The position numbers were made by a program, and so were the translations under genes. The notes under the pieces are model-generated. The model worked only from the letters and a program-made list of their open reading frames with translations, had not been told where the DNA came from and searched no databases. Shown piece by piece: positions 17,583 to 26,976 of a DNA stretch of 61,240 nt (position 1 is the stretch's first letter; the number at the start of each line of letters is the position of its first letter). This DNA comes from Chloroflexota bacterium (GTDB taxonomy: Bacteria > Chloroflexota > Limnocylindria > Limnocylindrales > CSP1-4): assembly GCA_017881915.1 (NCBI GenBank), contig JADGQK010000006.1, positions 1-61,240 on the forward strand. Direction: 5' to 3'.

Positions 17583-18668
17583 TCACCATCCCAGGATCGC
17601 AGTCACGGCCGCGGCAGTCGGCTCCGCGACAAGCAGTTCGCCCACGCTCGCCGCAGCGGTCGTTGGGTCCTTCAGGCCGGAACCGGTCAGGACGCAGACA
17701 GTTGTCGCGTCGCGCTCCAGCCGGCCCTCGTTTGACAATCGGCGAATGCCGGCCAGGCTCGCCGCCGAGGAAGGCTCGCAGAAGATGCCCTCGAGCCGGG
17801 CGAGGTCCCGCCAGGCCGCCAGGATCTCGTCGTCGCTGACCGCCTCGATCAGGCCATCCGATTCGTCGCGCGCGGCGGTCGCCTTCGTCCAGCTCGCCGG
17901 GTCACCGATCCGGATCGCGCTGGCGATCGTCTCGGGCGCCTCGACCCGGTGACCCAGGACAATCGGGGCGGCACCCGCGGCCTGGAAACCGAACATCCGG
18001 GGGAGTCCGGCACTCAACCCGGCCGCCTGATAGTCCCGGAACCCGGCCCAGTAGGCGCTGATGTTGCCGGCATTGCCGACCGGGATCGCCAGGATCTCGG
18101 GCGCTCGACCGAGATCGTCGCAGACCTCGAAGGCGGCGGTCTTCTGGCCCTCGAGCCGGAACGGATTGACCGAGTTCACGAGGGTGATCGGGTGGCTGGC
18201 CGATTCGGCCAGCTCGCGGACGACCCGCAGGGCCAGGTCGAAGTTGCCCTCGACCGCGACCACCCGGGCGCCGGTCACCTGGGCCTGGAGGAGCTTGCCG
18301 GCGGCGATCTGGCCGCGCGGCAGGACGACGACCACCTCGAGGCCGGCTGCCGCGCCGTAGGCCGCGGCCGACGCCGAGGTGTTGCCGGTCGAGGCGCAGA
18401 TCAGCGCCCGGGCGCCTGCTTCGAGCGCCTTGCTGACGGCCACGACCATGCCCCGGTCCTTGAAGCTGCCGGTCGGGTTCTGGCCTTCGACCTTGGCGTA
18501 CAGGTTGGCAAGACCGAGGTCCTGGCCGATCCGGCCGAGGCGCACGAGCGGGGTGAAGCCTTCGCCCAGGGTGAGCACCGGCGTCGAATCGGTCAGCGGC
18601 AGGAATTCGCGATAGCGTTCGGTGAGGCGGGGACGGCCGCGACCCAGTTGGGCTGCCGGCATGTTCAC
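17583..18668 (-). CDS. thrC: Threonine synthase
   Basis: A 361-residue PLP enzyme converting O-phosphohomoserine to threonine. The PLP lysine is Lys70 in PTGSFKDRGM, with the glycine-rich phosphate site in the STGNTSASAAAYGA segment and VGNAGNISAYW. The ATG start overlaps the hom stop by 4 bases. Confidence 0.95.
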   Translation of the reverse strand: MNMPAAQLGRGRPRLTERYREFLPLTDSTPVLTLGEGFTPLVRLGRIGQDLGLANLYAKVEGQNPTGSFKDRGMVVAVSKALEAGARALICASTGNTSASAAAYGAAAGLEVVVVLPRGQIAAGKLLQAQVTGARVVAVEGNFDLALRVVRELAESASHPITLVNSVNPFRLEGQKTAAFEVCDDLGRAPEILAIPVGNAGNISAYWAGFRDYQAAGLSAGLPRMFGFQAAGAAPIVLGHRVEAPETIASAIRIGDPASWTKATAARDESDGLIEAVSDDEILAAWRDLARLEGIFCEPSSAASLAGIRRLSNEGRLERDATTVCVLTGSGLKDPTTAAASVGELLVAEPTAAAVTAILGW

Positions 18669-19939
18669 GCGGCGTCCTCGATCGGGTAGAGCGTCGCCTG
18701 GACGCCCAGCGCGACCAGCCCGGAGCGCAGGTCGTCGAGCGACTGGGCCACCGTGACGAAGCCGTCGGCCGCCGCGGCTTCGAGGTCGAGCTGGTCGCGG
18801 ATCAGCTGGTCCGGCAGGACCGACTGGAAGAACCAGCGTCGTGCCTGCCCGTCATCGGGGAGGCTCGCGTCGGAGGGCTGCTCGGCCGCCGGCGGCAGGC
18901 CCGCCCAGGTGCTGCGGCCGCCGCGGGCGATCGCGATCAGGTCGCCCAGGATCGCGCTGCCGGTCGGGCCGCCACCGGCCCCCGGCCCATTCAGCTCGAG
19001 CCGGCCGAATGGTTCGGCGTCGACCTCGATCCGGTTGACCACGCCACCCGTCCGGCCGAAGCCCGAATCAGCTGGCACGGCGACGGGCTGGACGGACCCC
19101 TCGATCCCCTCAGCCCCGATCCCCTGGGCGCGCCGCCCGTCGACGATCAACTTGAGGCGCAGGCCGTGGACCGCGGCGGCGGCGACCTCCTCCGCGGTCA
19201 CCCCGGTGATTCCCGGCAGTCCCAGCCCGTTGGTCGTCGCCGGACGGCGTTCGATCGAGGCCGGCCGGAGCCACTGTCCGAACGCCAGGCGGACGAGGAT
19301 GACCAGCTTGTTGAGGGCATCGTCGCCCTCGACATCACCGGCCGGGTCCGCCTCCGCGTAGCCCGCCCGTTGAGCGTCGAGGAGGGCGGCGTCGTAGGCC
19401 CGCTTGCGGTCGGTCATCGCGCTCAGGATGTAGTTCGTCGTGCCGTTGACGATGCCCCGGACACGCTCCACCCGGTTCGAGGCGAGGTCCGCCGCGATCA
19501 CGTCGAGGATCGGGATCCCGGCCGCGACCGCGGCCTCGAAACGGAGCGCTGTTCCAGTCGAGCGAGCCAGCGCCTCGAGCGCCGGGCCATGGTGGGCGAT
19601 CACGTGCTTGTTCGCCGTCACGACCGGCTTGCCGGCTGCGAGCGCGGCCGCGATCAGTGTTCGGGCCGGCTCGTCCCCGCCGATCAGCTCCACGATCAGG
19701 TCAACCTCGGGCGAGGCGACGAGGTGGGCCGGAGCGTCGGTCAGGAGCGCCTCGGGGATCCCGGCGGCGGCGGCTTTCGCCGTGTCGCGGACGGCCACGC
19801 CGGCGAGGACCAGGCGCGCGCCGTCGAATGGCGCGAGCCGCTCGGGGGCCTCGAGGAGCGCCCGCGCGACGGCGCCGCCGACGGTGCCGGCGCCGAGCAG
19901 GCCGACACGCAGGGGCGAACGGGGCGATGGGCCGGGCAT
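18665..19939 (-). CDS. hom: Homoserine dehydrogenase
   Basis: A 424-residue enzyme that reduces aspartate semialdehyde to homoserine. It shows the N-terminal NAD(P) motif GLLGAGTVGG, the VVTANKHVIA segment with the catalytic-region lysine, and the substrate region GIVNGTTNYILSAM and YAEADPAGDVEG. The C-terminal ~95 residues are where an ACT domain usually sits but match its pattern only weakly. The start at ATG 19939 is fixed by MPGPSPRSPLRVGLLG and by a TACCAT box 6 bases upstream. Confidence 0.93.
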   Translation of the reverse strand: MPGPSPRSPLRVGLLGAGTVGGAVARALLEAPERLAPFDGARLVLAGVAVRDTAKAAAAGIPEALLTDAPAHLVASPEVDLIVELIGGDEPARTLIAAALAAGKPVVTANKHVIAHHGPALEALARSTGTALRFEAAVAAGIPILDVIAADLASNRVERVRGIVNGTTNYILSAMTDRKRAYDAALLDAQRAGYAEADPAGDVEGDDALNKLVILVRLAFGQWLRPASIERRPATTNGLGLPGITGVTAEEVAAAAVHGLRLKLIVDGRRAQGIGAEGIEGSVQPVAVPADSGFGRTGGVVNRIEVDAEPFGRLELNGPGAGGGPTGSAILGDLIAIARGGRSTWAGLPPAAEQPSDASLPDDGQARRWFFQSVLPDQLIRDQLDLEAAAADGFVTVAQSLDDLRSGLVALGVQATLYPIEDAA

Positions 19940-19945
19940 GGCCAA

Positions 19946-19951
19946 ATGGTA
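19946..19951 (-). promoter_or_regulatory. -10-like box TACCAT for hom, leaderless spacing
   Basis: Minus-strand GCTACCAT is followed by 6 bases (ttggcc) and the hom ATG, with no room for a ribosome site. It would drive hom-thrC-thrB and the small membrane gene. Confidence 0.5.
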
Positions 19952-20025
19952 GCCGACGCCCAAGCCCGGCCGTTGGGCCGGCGGCCCGGGTGTCACCTCG
20001 GCGGCACCGCGGGTCGAGCGGCCGT

Positions 20026-20031
20026 TACACT
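20026..20031 (+). promoter_or_regulatory. -10-like box TACACT for trpS
   Basis: TACACT ends 8 bases before ATG 20040 (2 before the in-frame GTG 20034), again consistent with a leaderless transcript and favouring the ATG. Confidence 0.4.
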
Positions 20032-20039
20032 CGGTGGCA

Positions 20040-21059
20040 ATGGCCCTTGAGCTTGCTCCAGCCCCCGCCGTGGCGCCCATGGCCACCGGCCGGCCCCGGA
20101 TCTTCAGCGGAATCCAGCCCTCCGGGATCGTCCACCTCGGCAACGACCTCGGCGCGGTGCGCAACTACGTCCGGCTGCAGTTCGACTACGAGGCGATCTA
20201 CTGCATCGTCGACTACCACGCCCTGACCACGACGCACGACGGTGCCCTCCTGCGCGAGCGGACACGCGAGATGGCCGCCTCACTGCTGGCGCTGGGCGTG
20301 GATCCGGAGCGCTGCACGCTCTTCGTCCAGAGCGATCGGCCCGAGCACACCGAGCTGGCCTGGCTCCTGGCGACGGTCACCCCGGTGAGCTGGCTCGAGC
20401 GGACGCCGAGCTACAAGGAGAAGAAGCTCAACCAGCCCGACGACGTGAACCACGGCCTGCTCACGTATCCCGTCCTGCAGGCCGCCGACATCATCATCTA
20501 CAAGGCGTCGGTGGTGCCCGTCGGGCGCGACCAGGCCGCCCACCTGGAGCTGAGCCGGGAGATCGTCCGGGCGTTCAACGCCCGCTACGGCGAGACGTTT
20601 CCGGAGCCGCAGGCCGTGTTCACCGATGCGCCCGTCGTGCTTGGCACCGACGGCGTCAAGAAGATGAGCAAGTCGATCGGCAACACGATCGACATCTTCG
20701 CCCCGCCCGACGTCATCCGGAAGCAGGTGATGTCGATGGTCACCGACACGAAGCGCATCCTGCGCACCGACCCGGGCCGGCCGTCGATCTGCAACGTGTG
20801 CCAGCTCCACCGCCATTTCGGCCCCGATTACGAGGCGATCTGGGAGGGCGAGCGCACGGCCCGAACCGGCTGCGTCGACACGAAGCGGCTGTTGGCCGAG
20901 CGGATCATCGCCCACTACGCGCCGGCCCGCGAGCGCTATCTCGAGCTGATCGCCCGACCCGCCGAGGTCGACGAGATCCTGACCGCCGGTGCCGCCCGGC
21001 TCAAGCCGCTGGCCGAGGCAACCCTGGCCGAGGTCCATGCGAAGATGGGGCTCCGCTGA
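20040..21059 (+). CDS. trpS: Tryptophanyl-tRNA synthetase
   Basis: A 339-residue class Ic synthetase charging tRNA-Trp. It contains the HIGH-equivalent PSGIVHLGN and the signature KKMSKS, plus GRDQAAHLELSREI and the DTKRILRTDPG segment typical of bacterial TrpS. The start is ATG 20040; the first ~15 residues are Ala/Pro-rich and not conserved, so an internal ATG at 20079 is also possible. The AI-2E-type transporter gene follows 10 bases downstream. Confidence 0.95.
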   Translation: MALELAPAPAVAPMATGRPRIFSGIQPSGIVHLGNDLGAVRNYVRLQFDYEAIYCIVDYHALTTTHDGALLRERTREMAASLLALGVDPERCTLFVQSDRPEHTELAWLLATVTPVSWLERTPSYKEKKLNQPDDVNHGLLTYPVLQAADIIIYKASVVPVGRDQAAHLELSREIVRAFNARYGETFPEPQAVFTDAPVVLGTDGVKKMSKSIGNTIDIFAPPDVIRKQVMSMVTDTKRILRTDPGRPSICNVCQLHRHFGPDYEAIWEGERTARTGCVDTKRLLAERIIAHYAPARERYLELIARPAEVDEILTAGAARLKPLAEATLAEVHAKMGLR

Positions 21060-21069
21060 GGGTCAGGCC

Positions 21070-22356
21070 ATGACCGAATCGGATCAGCAGCAACGGCACG
21101 AGTCGCCGGGTGACGGCCGACCGGGCGCCCTCGGAGACACCACCGCGGAGATCAGCCGGATCCTGGGCCGGGACCCGCGCTGGTTCGCGGCGCTCCTGGT
21201 CAGCGTCACGGTGATCGCCGTGATCTTCGCGATCGAGGTCGTCGGCTCCGCGATCTTCGCCTTCGGCGACATCGTCCTGATCTTCTTCATGGCCTGGTTG
21301 ATCGCATTCATCGTCAGCCCGTTCGCCTCGGCCCTCAAGCGGATCGTCCGGCCGCTGCCCCAGACCGCCGCGGTCCTGATCGTGTACCTGGTGGCGATCG
21401 GCGGACTGCTCCTCGCGATCTTCGTGGTCACCGCCAACCTGGCCAGCTCGATCGGCCAGTTCGTCCAGTCGATCCCCCAGATCGAGCAGAACCTCGGCCA
21501 GTACCTGGCTCCCTGGCAGGAACGCCTGAATGGTCTGGGCCTGTCGGTGGATCTCGTGGCCCTGGTCCACGCGGTGCTGGGCAATCTGCAGACCGGCGCG
21601 ATCGACGTGGTCGGACCGATCCAGCAGGTCGCGGTCGCCAGCATCAGCGTGATCGGCACGGTCCTGATCATCTCGATCATGTCGATCTACATCGCGATCG
21701 ACCGCAAGCGGATCCTGGCCTTCCTGTTCCGGCTCACACCGAGCGCCTACCGGACCGAGGCCGAGCTGCTGCGGGTCAGCGTCAACCGCTCGTTCGGCGG
21801 CTTCCTGCGCGGCCAGGTGATCATGGGTGCGGTCTACGGCGTGATCACGGTGGCCGTCTCGGTCGTGTTCGGACTCAAGCTGGTCCCGATCACGGCGACC
21901 GCCGCCGGGGCCCTCATGGCCATCCCGTTCTTCGGCCCGTTCGTGGCCTGGCTGCCGCCCGTCCTCGATGCCCTGATCTTCACCCCCGACCTGCTCCTGC
22001 CGGTCGCGATCCTGATCGGAATCGGCTGGTTCGTCGTGATGAACGTCCTGCAGCCCCGGCTGATGGCCGGCGCGGTCGGCCTCCACCCGATCGTGGTCCT
22101 GGGTTCGGTCCTGGTGGGCGGCAAGATCGCCGGGGTCGCCGGGGCGATCTTCGGGATCCCGATCGCGGCGATCGTGACGGCCTTCTTCTGGCACTACCTC
22201 GAGGAACAGACCGGCGAGACGGTCGCCCAGCGGGCCGCAAGGCGGGTCGAGCGCCGGGAGGGCCGGCCGGTCCGGATCCCCACCGAACCGCGACCCGGGA
22301 TCGACCCGGAGGTCGAGGACGAGGGGATCAGCGCCGGCGTTTCTTCCAGTCGCTGA
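21070..22356 (+). CDS. AI-2E family transporter (TqsA/PerM-type membrane protein)
   Basis: A 428-residue membrane protein with paired hydrophobic helices near residues 40-90 and 105-130, an amphipathic central stretch, and a C-terminal bundle ending GLHPIVVLGSVLVGGKIAGVAGAIFGIPIAAI, the hallmark of the PF01594 family. Members export small molecules or act as Na+/H+ antiporters; naming it an AI-2 exporter would be over-reading. Its last 29 bases overlap the end of the convergent oxidoreductase gene. Confidence 0.9.
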   Translation: MTESDQQQRHESPGDGRPGALGDTTAEISRILGRDPRWFAALLVSVTVIAVIFAIEVVGSAIFAFGDIVLIFFMAWLIAFIVSPFASALKRIVRPLPQTAAVLIVYLVAIGGLLLAIFVVTANLASSIGQFVQSIPQIEQNLGQYLAPWQERLNGLGLSVDLVALVHAVLGNLQTGAIDVVGPIQQVAVASISVIGTVLIISIMSIYIAIDRKRILAFLFRLTPSAYRTEAELLRVSVNRSFGGFLRGQVIMGAVYGVITVAVSVVFGLKLVPITATAAGALMAIPFFGPFVAWLPPVLDALIFTPDLLLPVAILIGIGWFVVMNVLQPRLMAGAVGLHPIVVLGSVLVGGKIAGVAGAIFGIPIAAIVTAFFWHYLEEQTGETVAQRAARRVERREGRPVRIPTEPRPGIDPEVEDEGISAGVSSSR

Positions 22357-24013
22357 GGATCTCGCGCGCGGCGTTCTGGCCGGGGATCCCGGTGATCCCA
22401 CCACCAGGATGGGCGCCCGATCCGGCGAGGTACAGGCCGTCGACCGGCAGCCGATAGCGGGCGCTGCCGAGGAGCGGCCGCCACATGAAGAAGCTGTCGA
22501 GGCTGGGCTCGGCGTGGTATGGGTGGCCACCGGTCAGGCCGTAGTCGTTCTCGAGGTCGAGCGGACTGAGCACTTGCCGGCCTACGACCAGCCTGGTGAT
22601 CCCCGGGGCGTACGCCTCGAGCGTCCTCAGGGCGAGATCGCCGAGCTCATCGCGACGGGCTGCCCAGCTGCCCTCCCGGAGGGTGTACGGCGCGTACTGG
22701 AGGTGGATGCTCATGACCTGGCGAGCGGCCCGCCGCGCGCCCGCCGGCGGGTCATCGACGAGCGTCGGATCGATGAGTGACGGGATCGTCGCCTCGAGGT
22801 AGGGCGCCGGGCTCAGCTCGCCGTACTTCGATGCATCGAAGGCCCGCTCAACGTAGTCGATGCCCGGGGCGATGACGATCCGGCCGCGCAACAGGCGCTC
22901 GGCCTCGGGACCCTTGCCGGCCGCCGTGAAGACGGGCAGCCCGGCGAGGGCGAGGTTGACCTTGGCCACCGTGCCCGGGGTCCGGATGTTGACGGCTCGC
23001 CAGCGCAAGCCCGGCCCAAGGGTGACCGGATCAACCAGCCCGGTCAGGACCTGCTTCGGGTCGATCCCCGCGACCACGATCCGGGCCGGGATCTCCTCGC
23101 CTGACGCGAGCACGACGCCGCTCGCCCGTCCGTCGTTGGTCGTGATGTGGACGACCTGGGCGCCGGTCCGGATCCGGCCGCCGGCGGCCTGTACGGCCGC
23201 CGCGAGCGCCGCCGACAGGGCGCCCGGGCCACCCCTGGCGTAGACCGTCTGGCCGGCTGCTCCCCCGTCATTGCCGGCCGAATCGGCCAGGAAGACCGCG
23301 GTCGTGCCGGCCGACCAGGGGCCCATGGCCGTGTTCTGGATGCCCCGCGCCGCGAGGACCCCGCGCAGGCCGTCGGTCTCGAATGACTCCGCCACGAAGT
23401 CGGCGACCGCCATCGGCAGGACCCGCAGAACCGAACGCGCGTCGTGCTTGCCGAGGCCCCGGAATGCCCGGGTGAGCTTCAGCCCGGTCAGCGCGTCGCC
23501 GAACGATGGCGCATGGATGTCCGGCGGGGCGGCGCCGCCCAGCTCGGCCAGGAAGCGTCCGATCGAGCGGACGAGCCGATCGAAGCCGGCGTAGGTCGCG
23601 GCGTCGTGGCCGGAGCGCACCCGCAGCCCGTCGGCGGTCCGTTCCACGTCGTCGTACAGCGTGATCGCCGACCCATCCGGGCTCGGCGCAAAGACGCGCA
23701 CATCGGGTGCGACGAAGGTCAGCCCGTGGGCGCGCAGGCCAAGCTCGCGGACGACCGACGGCTTGAACCGGCCGACGGTGTGGGCGACGGCGGGCACCCG
23801 CGCGCCAGACTTGACCTCGTCCGTCGCCGCGATCCCGCCGACCTGCTCGCGCCGCTCCACGACGAGGGTCGCCAGGCCGGCCCTGGCCAGGTAAGCGGCG
23901 GCCACCAGGCCGTTGTGCCCGGCACCAATCACGATCGCGTCCCAGCTCTGGCCGCTGGGGACCACGCCCTGCACCTCTGGCGCGGGCGCCGTCGTTCGCT
24001 CGGCGATCACCAT
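22328..24013 (-). CDS. FAD-dependent oxidoreductase, phytoene desaturase/PYROXD2-like (copy 1)
   Basis: A 561-residue flavoprotein. The N-terminal dinucleotide motif is VIGAGHNGLVAAAYLARAG, followed by VVERREQVGG; the C-terminal FAD-closing motif is LYLAGSGAHPGGGITGIPG. It belongs to the NAD(P)/FAD amine-oxidase-like superfamily near carotenoid desaturases and human PYROXD2, whose substrates are mostly unknown. It lies two bases after a paralogue (24016-25611). No phytoene synthase is present, so a carotenoid role is not supported. Start ATG 24013. Confidence 0.85.
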   Translation of the reverse strand: MVIAERTTAPAPEVQGVVPSGQSWDAIVIGAGHNGLVAAAYLARAGLATLVVERREQVGGIAATDEVKSGARVPAVAHTVGRFKPSVVRELGLRAHGLTFVAPDVRVFAPSPDGSAITLYDDVERTADGLRVRSGHDAATYAGFDRLVRSIGRFLAELGGAAPPDIHAPSFGDALTGLKLTRAFRGLGKHDARSVLRVLPMAVADFVAESFETDGLRGVLAARGIQNTAMGPWSAGTTAVFLADSAGNDGGAAGQTVYARGGPGALSAALAAAVQAAGGRIRTGAQVVHITTNDGRASGVVLASGEEIPARIVVAGIDPKQVLTGLVDPVTLGPGLRWRAVNIRTPGTVAKVNLALAGLPVFTAAGKGPEAERLLRGRIVIAPGIDYVERAFDASKYGELSPAPYLEATIPSLIDPTLVDDPPAGARRAARQVMSIHLQYAPYTLREGSWAARRDELGDLALRTLEAYAPGITRLVVGRQVLSPLDLENDYGLTGGHPYHAEPSLDSFFMWRPLLGSARYRLPVDGLYLAGSGAHPGGGITGIPGQNAAREILSDWKKRRR

Positions 24014-24015
24014 TG

Positions 24016-25611
24016 TCAGGCCACCTTCCGACCGGCGGCGCGGAGAACTTCCATCGCCGCGATCCGGCCATTTGCGCCCATGATCCCGCCGCCGGGATGC
24101 GTCGCCGAGCCGCACAGCCAAAGGTCCCGGATCGGGGTCCTGAAGCGGGCGTAGCCGGGCACCGGCCGGTTGAAGAAGAGCTGCTCCAGGCTGAGCTCAC
24201 CCTGGAAGATGTTGCCCTCGGTCAGCCCGAAGCGGCGCTCCATGTCGAGCGGGGTGAGGACCTGGCGGTGGAGGATGATTTCCCGGATGTTCGGGGCGAC
24301 CTCGGCGATCCGATCGATCACCGCGTCGCCGAAGGCTTCCCGATTGTCGTCCCAGCTGCCCAGGCTCGGGTCCAGGCGGTAGGGGGCGTACTGGACGAAG
24401 CAGCTGATCACGTGCTTGCCGGGCGGCGCCATCGACGGGTCGACCAGGGTGGGGATGATCATGTCGATATACGGGCGCCGGCTCCAGTGGCCGTATTTCG
24501 CGTCGTCGTAGGCCCGCTCCATGTCCTCGATCGAGGCGCTGTAGCTGATCGCGCCGCGGAGGTGCTCGCCCTCGCCCGGCAGGCAGGTGAAGTTGGGCAG
24601 CCGATCCACGGCCAGGTTGACCTTGCCCGATGAGCCCCGGAACTTGAACCGGCGAACCTCGTCCTCGAACTCGGGCTCGAGGGTGCCGGGCTCGATCAGG
24701 CCGAGGTAGGTCAGGCGCGAATCGACCGACGAAAGGACGTGCCGGGCGTAGATCTCCTCGCCCGACTCGAGGGCCACACCGACCGCCCGGCCGGCACGGG
24801 TCATGATCCTGGCCACCGGCGCCTCGAGCCGGATCTCGGCACCCTGGGCCTGGGCCGCGCTGCCGATCGCATTCGAGACGCCGCCGGTCCCACCGCGCGG
24901 GATCCCCCAGGCACGGAAGGCGCCATCGATCTCGCCCATGTAGTGATGGAGCAGGACGTAGGCGGTGCCCGGCGACTTCACGCCCTGGTAGGTCCCGATG
25001 ATGCCCGAAGCCGACATCGTGGCCTTCAGCGGATCGGTCTCGAACCACTGGGCCAGGAAGTCAGCCGCACTCATCGTCATCAGCTGGACGAACACAGCCT
25101 GCTGCTTCTCGGGCAGGCGCTGGAACGATCGGGCGAGGCCGGCTAGGGGTCCGAACTGGCGCGGGTCAAGGCCGGTCGGATCAGGCGGCACGATCGACAG
25201 GATCGGCTTGATGAAGCGGGCCATCTCGACCATGAGCTGGCCGTACTCCTCGTATGCCTCGGCGTCCAGCTTCGACCAGCGGCGCAGTTCGCGAATCGTC
25301 CGGCCGTGGTCGTTGACCCGCCACAGGTAGTCACCCTGGAGCGGCGTGAACGTGCCGTCGAGGGGCAGGATGTCCAAACCGTGGGCCGGCAGATTCAGCT
25401 CGCGGATGATCTCGGGACGGAGCAGGCTGACGACGTAGGACGCCACCGAGAAGCGGAACCCCGGGAAGATCTCCTCGGTAACGGCCGCCCCGCCCAGCAG
25501 CTCGCGCTTCTCGAGGACCAGCGTGCTCATCCCCGCCCGCGCCAGGTAGGCGGCGCTGACCAGGCCGTTGTGGCCCCCGCCGATGATCACCGCGTCGTAC
25601 GTTCGGGCCAC
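24016..25611 (-). CDS. FAD-dependent oxidoreductase, phytoene desaturase/PYROXD2-like (copy 2)
   Basis: A 531-residue paralogue of the following gene, with IIGGGHNGLVSAAYLARAG, LEKRELLGGAAVTEE and the C-terminal LWLCGSATHPGGGIMGANG motif. The two probably form a heteromer or act on successive substrates, judging from the 2-base spacing. The GTG start at 25611 faces the divergent GcvT-like gene across a 142-base spacer containing palindromes, so both directions may be co-regulated. Context with a folate-type demethylase and an aminotransferase suggests catabolism of an N-methyl or amino compound; this is inference. Confidence 0.85.
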   Translation of the reverse strand: MARTYDAVIIGGGHNGLVSAAYLARAGMSTLVLEKRELLGGAAVTEEIFPGFRFSVASYVVSLLRPEIIRELNLPAHGLDILPLDGTFTPLQGDYLWRVNDHGRTIRELRRWSKLDAEAYEEYGQLMVEMARFIKPILSIVPPDPTGLDPRQFGPLAGLARSFQRLPEKQQAVFVQLMTMSAADFLAQWFETDPLKATMSASGIIGTYQGVKSPGTAYVLLHHYMGEIDGAFRAWGIPRGGTGGVSNAIGSAAQAQGAEIRLEAPVARIMTRAGRAVGVALESGEEIYARHVLSSVDSRLTYLGLIEPGTLEPEFEDEVRRFKFRGSSGKVNLAVDRLPNFTCLPGEGEHLRGAISYSASIEDMERAYDDAKYGHWSRRPYIDMIIPTLVDPSMAPPGKHVISCFVQYAPYRLDPSLGSWDDNREAFGDAVIDRIAEVAPNIREIILHRQVLTPLDMERRFGLTEGNIFQGELSLEQLFFNRPVPGYARFRTPIRDLWLCGSATHPGGGIMGANGRIAAMEVLRAAGRKVA

Positions 25612-25653
25612 GGGTCCTCCGGTTTGCGCTGCGTCGCTGTTCGAGGCGCCAGC

Positions 25654-25689
25654 CGATCATGCAGGCTGCATATCTTTCATGCATGATCG
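25654..25689. promoter_or_regulatory. Palindromic operator candidate in the divergent oxidoreductase/GcvT-like spacer
   Basis: A perfect 10-base inverted repeat, CGATCATGCA at 25654-25663 and TGCATGATCG at 25680-25689, surrounds a locally A+T-rich centre. A second palindrome, ATGCAG-G-CTGCAT, overlaps it at 25659-25671. Such nested palindromes in a divergent spacer are typical of repressor sites (for example GntR or TetR families). No regulator gene is adjacent. Confidence 0.5.
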
Positions 25690-25753
25690 TACCGCATACT
25701 GGACGGACAACGGGCGCGCTGGAGGCGTCGGCCGGTCGATCGGAGGAAGCACC

Positions 25754-26947
25754 GTGAGCGTCGGCACCGCGTTCCATTCCCGGACCGAGCCGCACAACCG
25801 GAAGATGCAGTGGCGCGAGTGGTCGGGCTATTTCGCGGCCAGCGTCTATGCCGATTTTCACGACATCGAGTACAACGCGATCCGCGAGCAGGCCGCCCTG
25901 ATCGATGTCTCGCCGCTCTACAAGTACGAGATCCGGGGGCGCGACGCGGAGCGGCTCGTGGACCGGGTGATCACCCGCGACGCGACGAAGCTCAAGGTGG
26001 GACAGGTCTACTACACGCCGTGGTGCGACGAGGCCGGCAAGGTCGTCGACGACGGCACGATCCATCGCCTGGGCAGCGCGTCCTTCCGTTGGACCGCGGC
26101 CGACCCGCAATACCGCTGGCTGAAGATGAACGCGTCCGGGCTCGAGGTCGAGGTCGAGGACATCAGCGAGTCGACGGCCGCCCTGGCCCTCCAGGGTCCG
26201 CTCAGCCGGGCCGTCCTGGAGGCCGCCACCGGCGAGAGCTTTATCGACCTGCGCTATTTCCGCCGGCGGGCCGCGACCGTCGCCGGGATCGCGATCGACG
26301 TCAGCCGAACCGGCTACACGGGCGACCTCGGCTACGAGCTATGGGTGGCGGCCGACAAGGCGGTTGAGCTGTGGGACGCGATCGTCGCCGCCGGCAAGCC
26401 GTACGGGATCCGGCCGGCCGGCATGATCGCCCTCGACGTGGTCCGGCTGGAGGCTGGCCTGATCCTCCTCGAGGTCGACTACACCAGCGCCAGGCACGCG
26501 ATGAACAGCGAGCAGGCCTACTCGCCGGGCGAGATCGGGCTGGGCAAGCTGGTCGATTTCGACAAGGGCGACTTCGTGGGCCGGCGGGCGCTGCTCGACG
26601 AGCGCCGCGCTGGCGGGCCTCGCCGCCGGTTGGTTGGGCTCGAGATCAGCTGGCCCGACATCGACGCGATGTACAACGCCCGGGGTCTCCCGCCGAGCGC
26701 ACCGGCGGTGGTCGATCGTTCAGCCATCCCCCTGTTCGACACGGGCGGCCGGCAGGTCGGCCGGATCACCAGCCACGGCTGGAGCCCGATCCTGAAGAAG
26801 CCGATCGCTCTTGCCTCCGTGCCCGCTTTCTTCGAACGGCCCGGCACGCGTCTCCAGGCCGAATGGACGGTCGAGGCGCGCCGGGGCCGCGTCGGTGCAA
26901 CCGTCGTCGAGACGCCATTCCTGGACCTGCAGCGCAAGCGCGCCTGA
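25754..26947 (+). CDS. GcvT-like aminomethyltransferase/demethylase
   Basis: A 397-residue tetrahydrofolate-dependent protein of the GcvT family. The N-terminus HSRTEPHNRKMQWREWSGYFAA, the folate-region KVVDDGTIHRL, SRTGYTGDLGYELW and the C-terminal barrel with GRITSHGWSPILKKPIALA are recognisable. GcvT relatives take methyl or aminomethyl groups from glycine, sarcosine, dimethylglycine or DMSP. No other glycine-cleavage genes (gcvH, gcvP) are present, so a substrate-specific demethylase is more likely than GcvT itself. GTG 25754 is preceded by GGAGG at 25742-25746. Confidence 0.85.
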   Translation: MSVGTAFHSRTEPHNRKMQWREWSGYFAASVYADFHDIEYNAIREQAALIDVSPLYKYEIRGRDAERLVDRVITRDATKLKVGQVYYTPWCDEAGKVVDDGTIHRLGSASFRWTAADPQYRWLKMNASGLEVEVEDISESTAALALQGPLSRAVLEAATGESFIDLRYFRRRAATVAGIAIDVSRTGYTGDLGYELWVAADKAVELWDAIVAAGKPYGIRPAGMIALDVVRLEAGLILLEVDYTSARHAMNSEQAYSPGEIGLGKLVDFDKGDFVGRRALLDERRAGGPRRRLVGLEISWPDIDAMYNARGLPPSAPAVVDRSAIPLFDTGGRQVGRITSHGWSPILKKPIALASVPAFFERPGTRLQAEWTVEARRGRVGATVVETPFLDLQRKRA

Positions 26948-26976
26948 AGCGGGCCCGGCCCGAGCCACGCCCGCGC

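Noticed and set aside
22328-25611. Carotenoid biosynthesis cluster
   Set aside because: The two flavoproteins resemble phytoene desaturases, but no phytoene synthase, GGPP synthase or cyclase is nearby, and the neighbours fit amine or one-carbon metabolism better.
25754-26947. True glycine-cleavage T protein
   Set aside because: gcvH and gcvP are absent and the neighbours are flavoprotein oxidoreductases, so only a GcvT-like call is supported.
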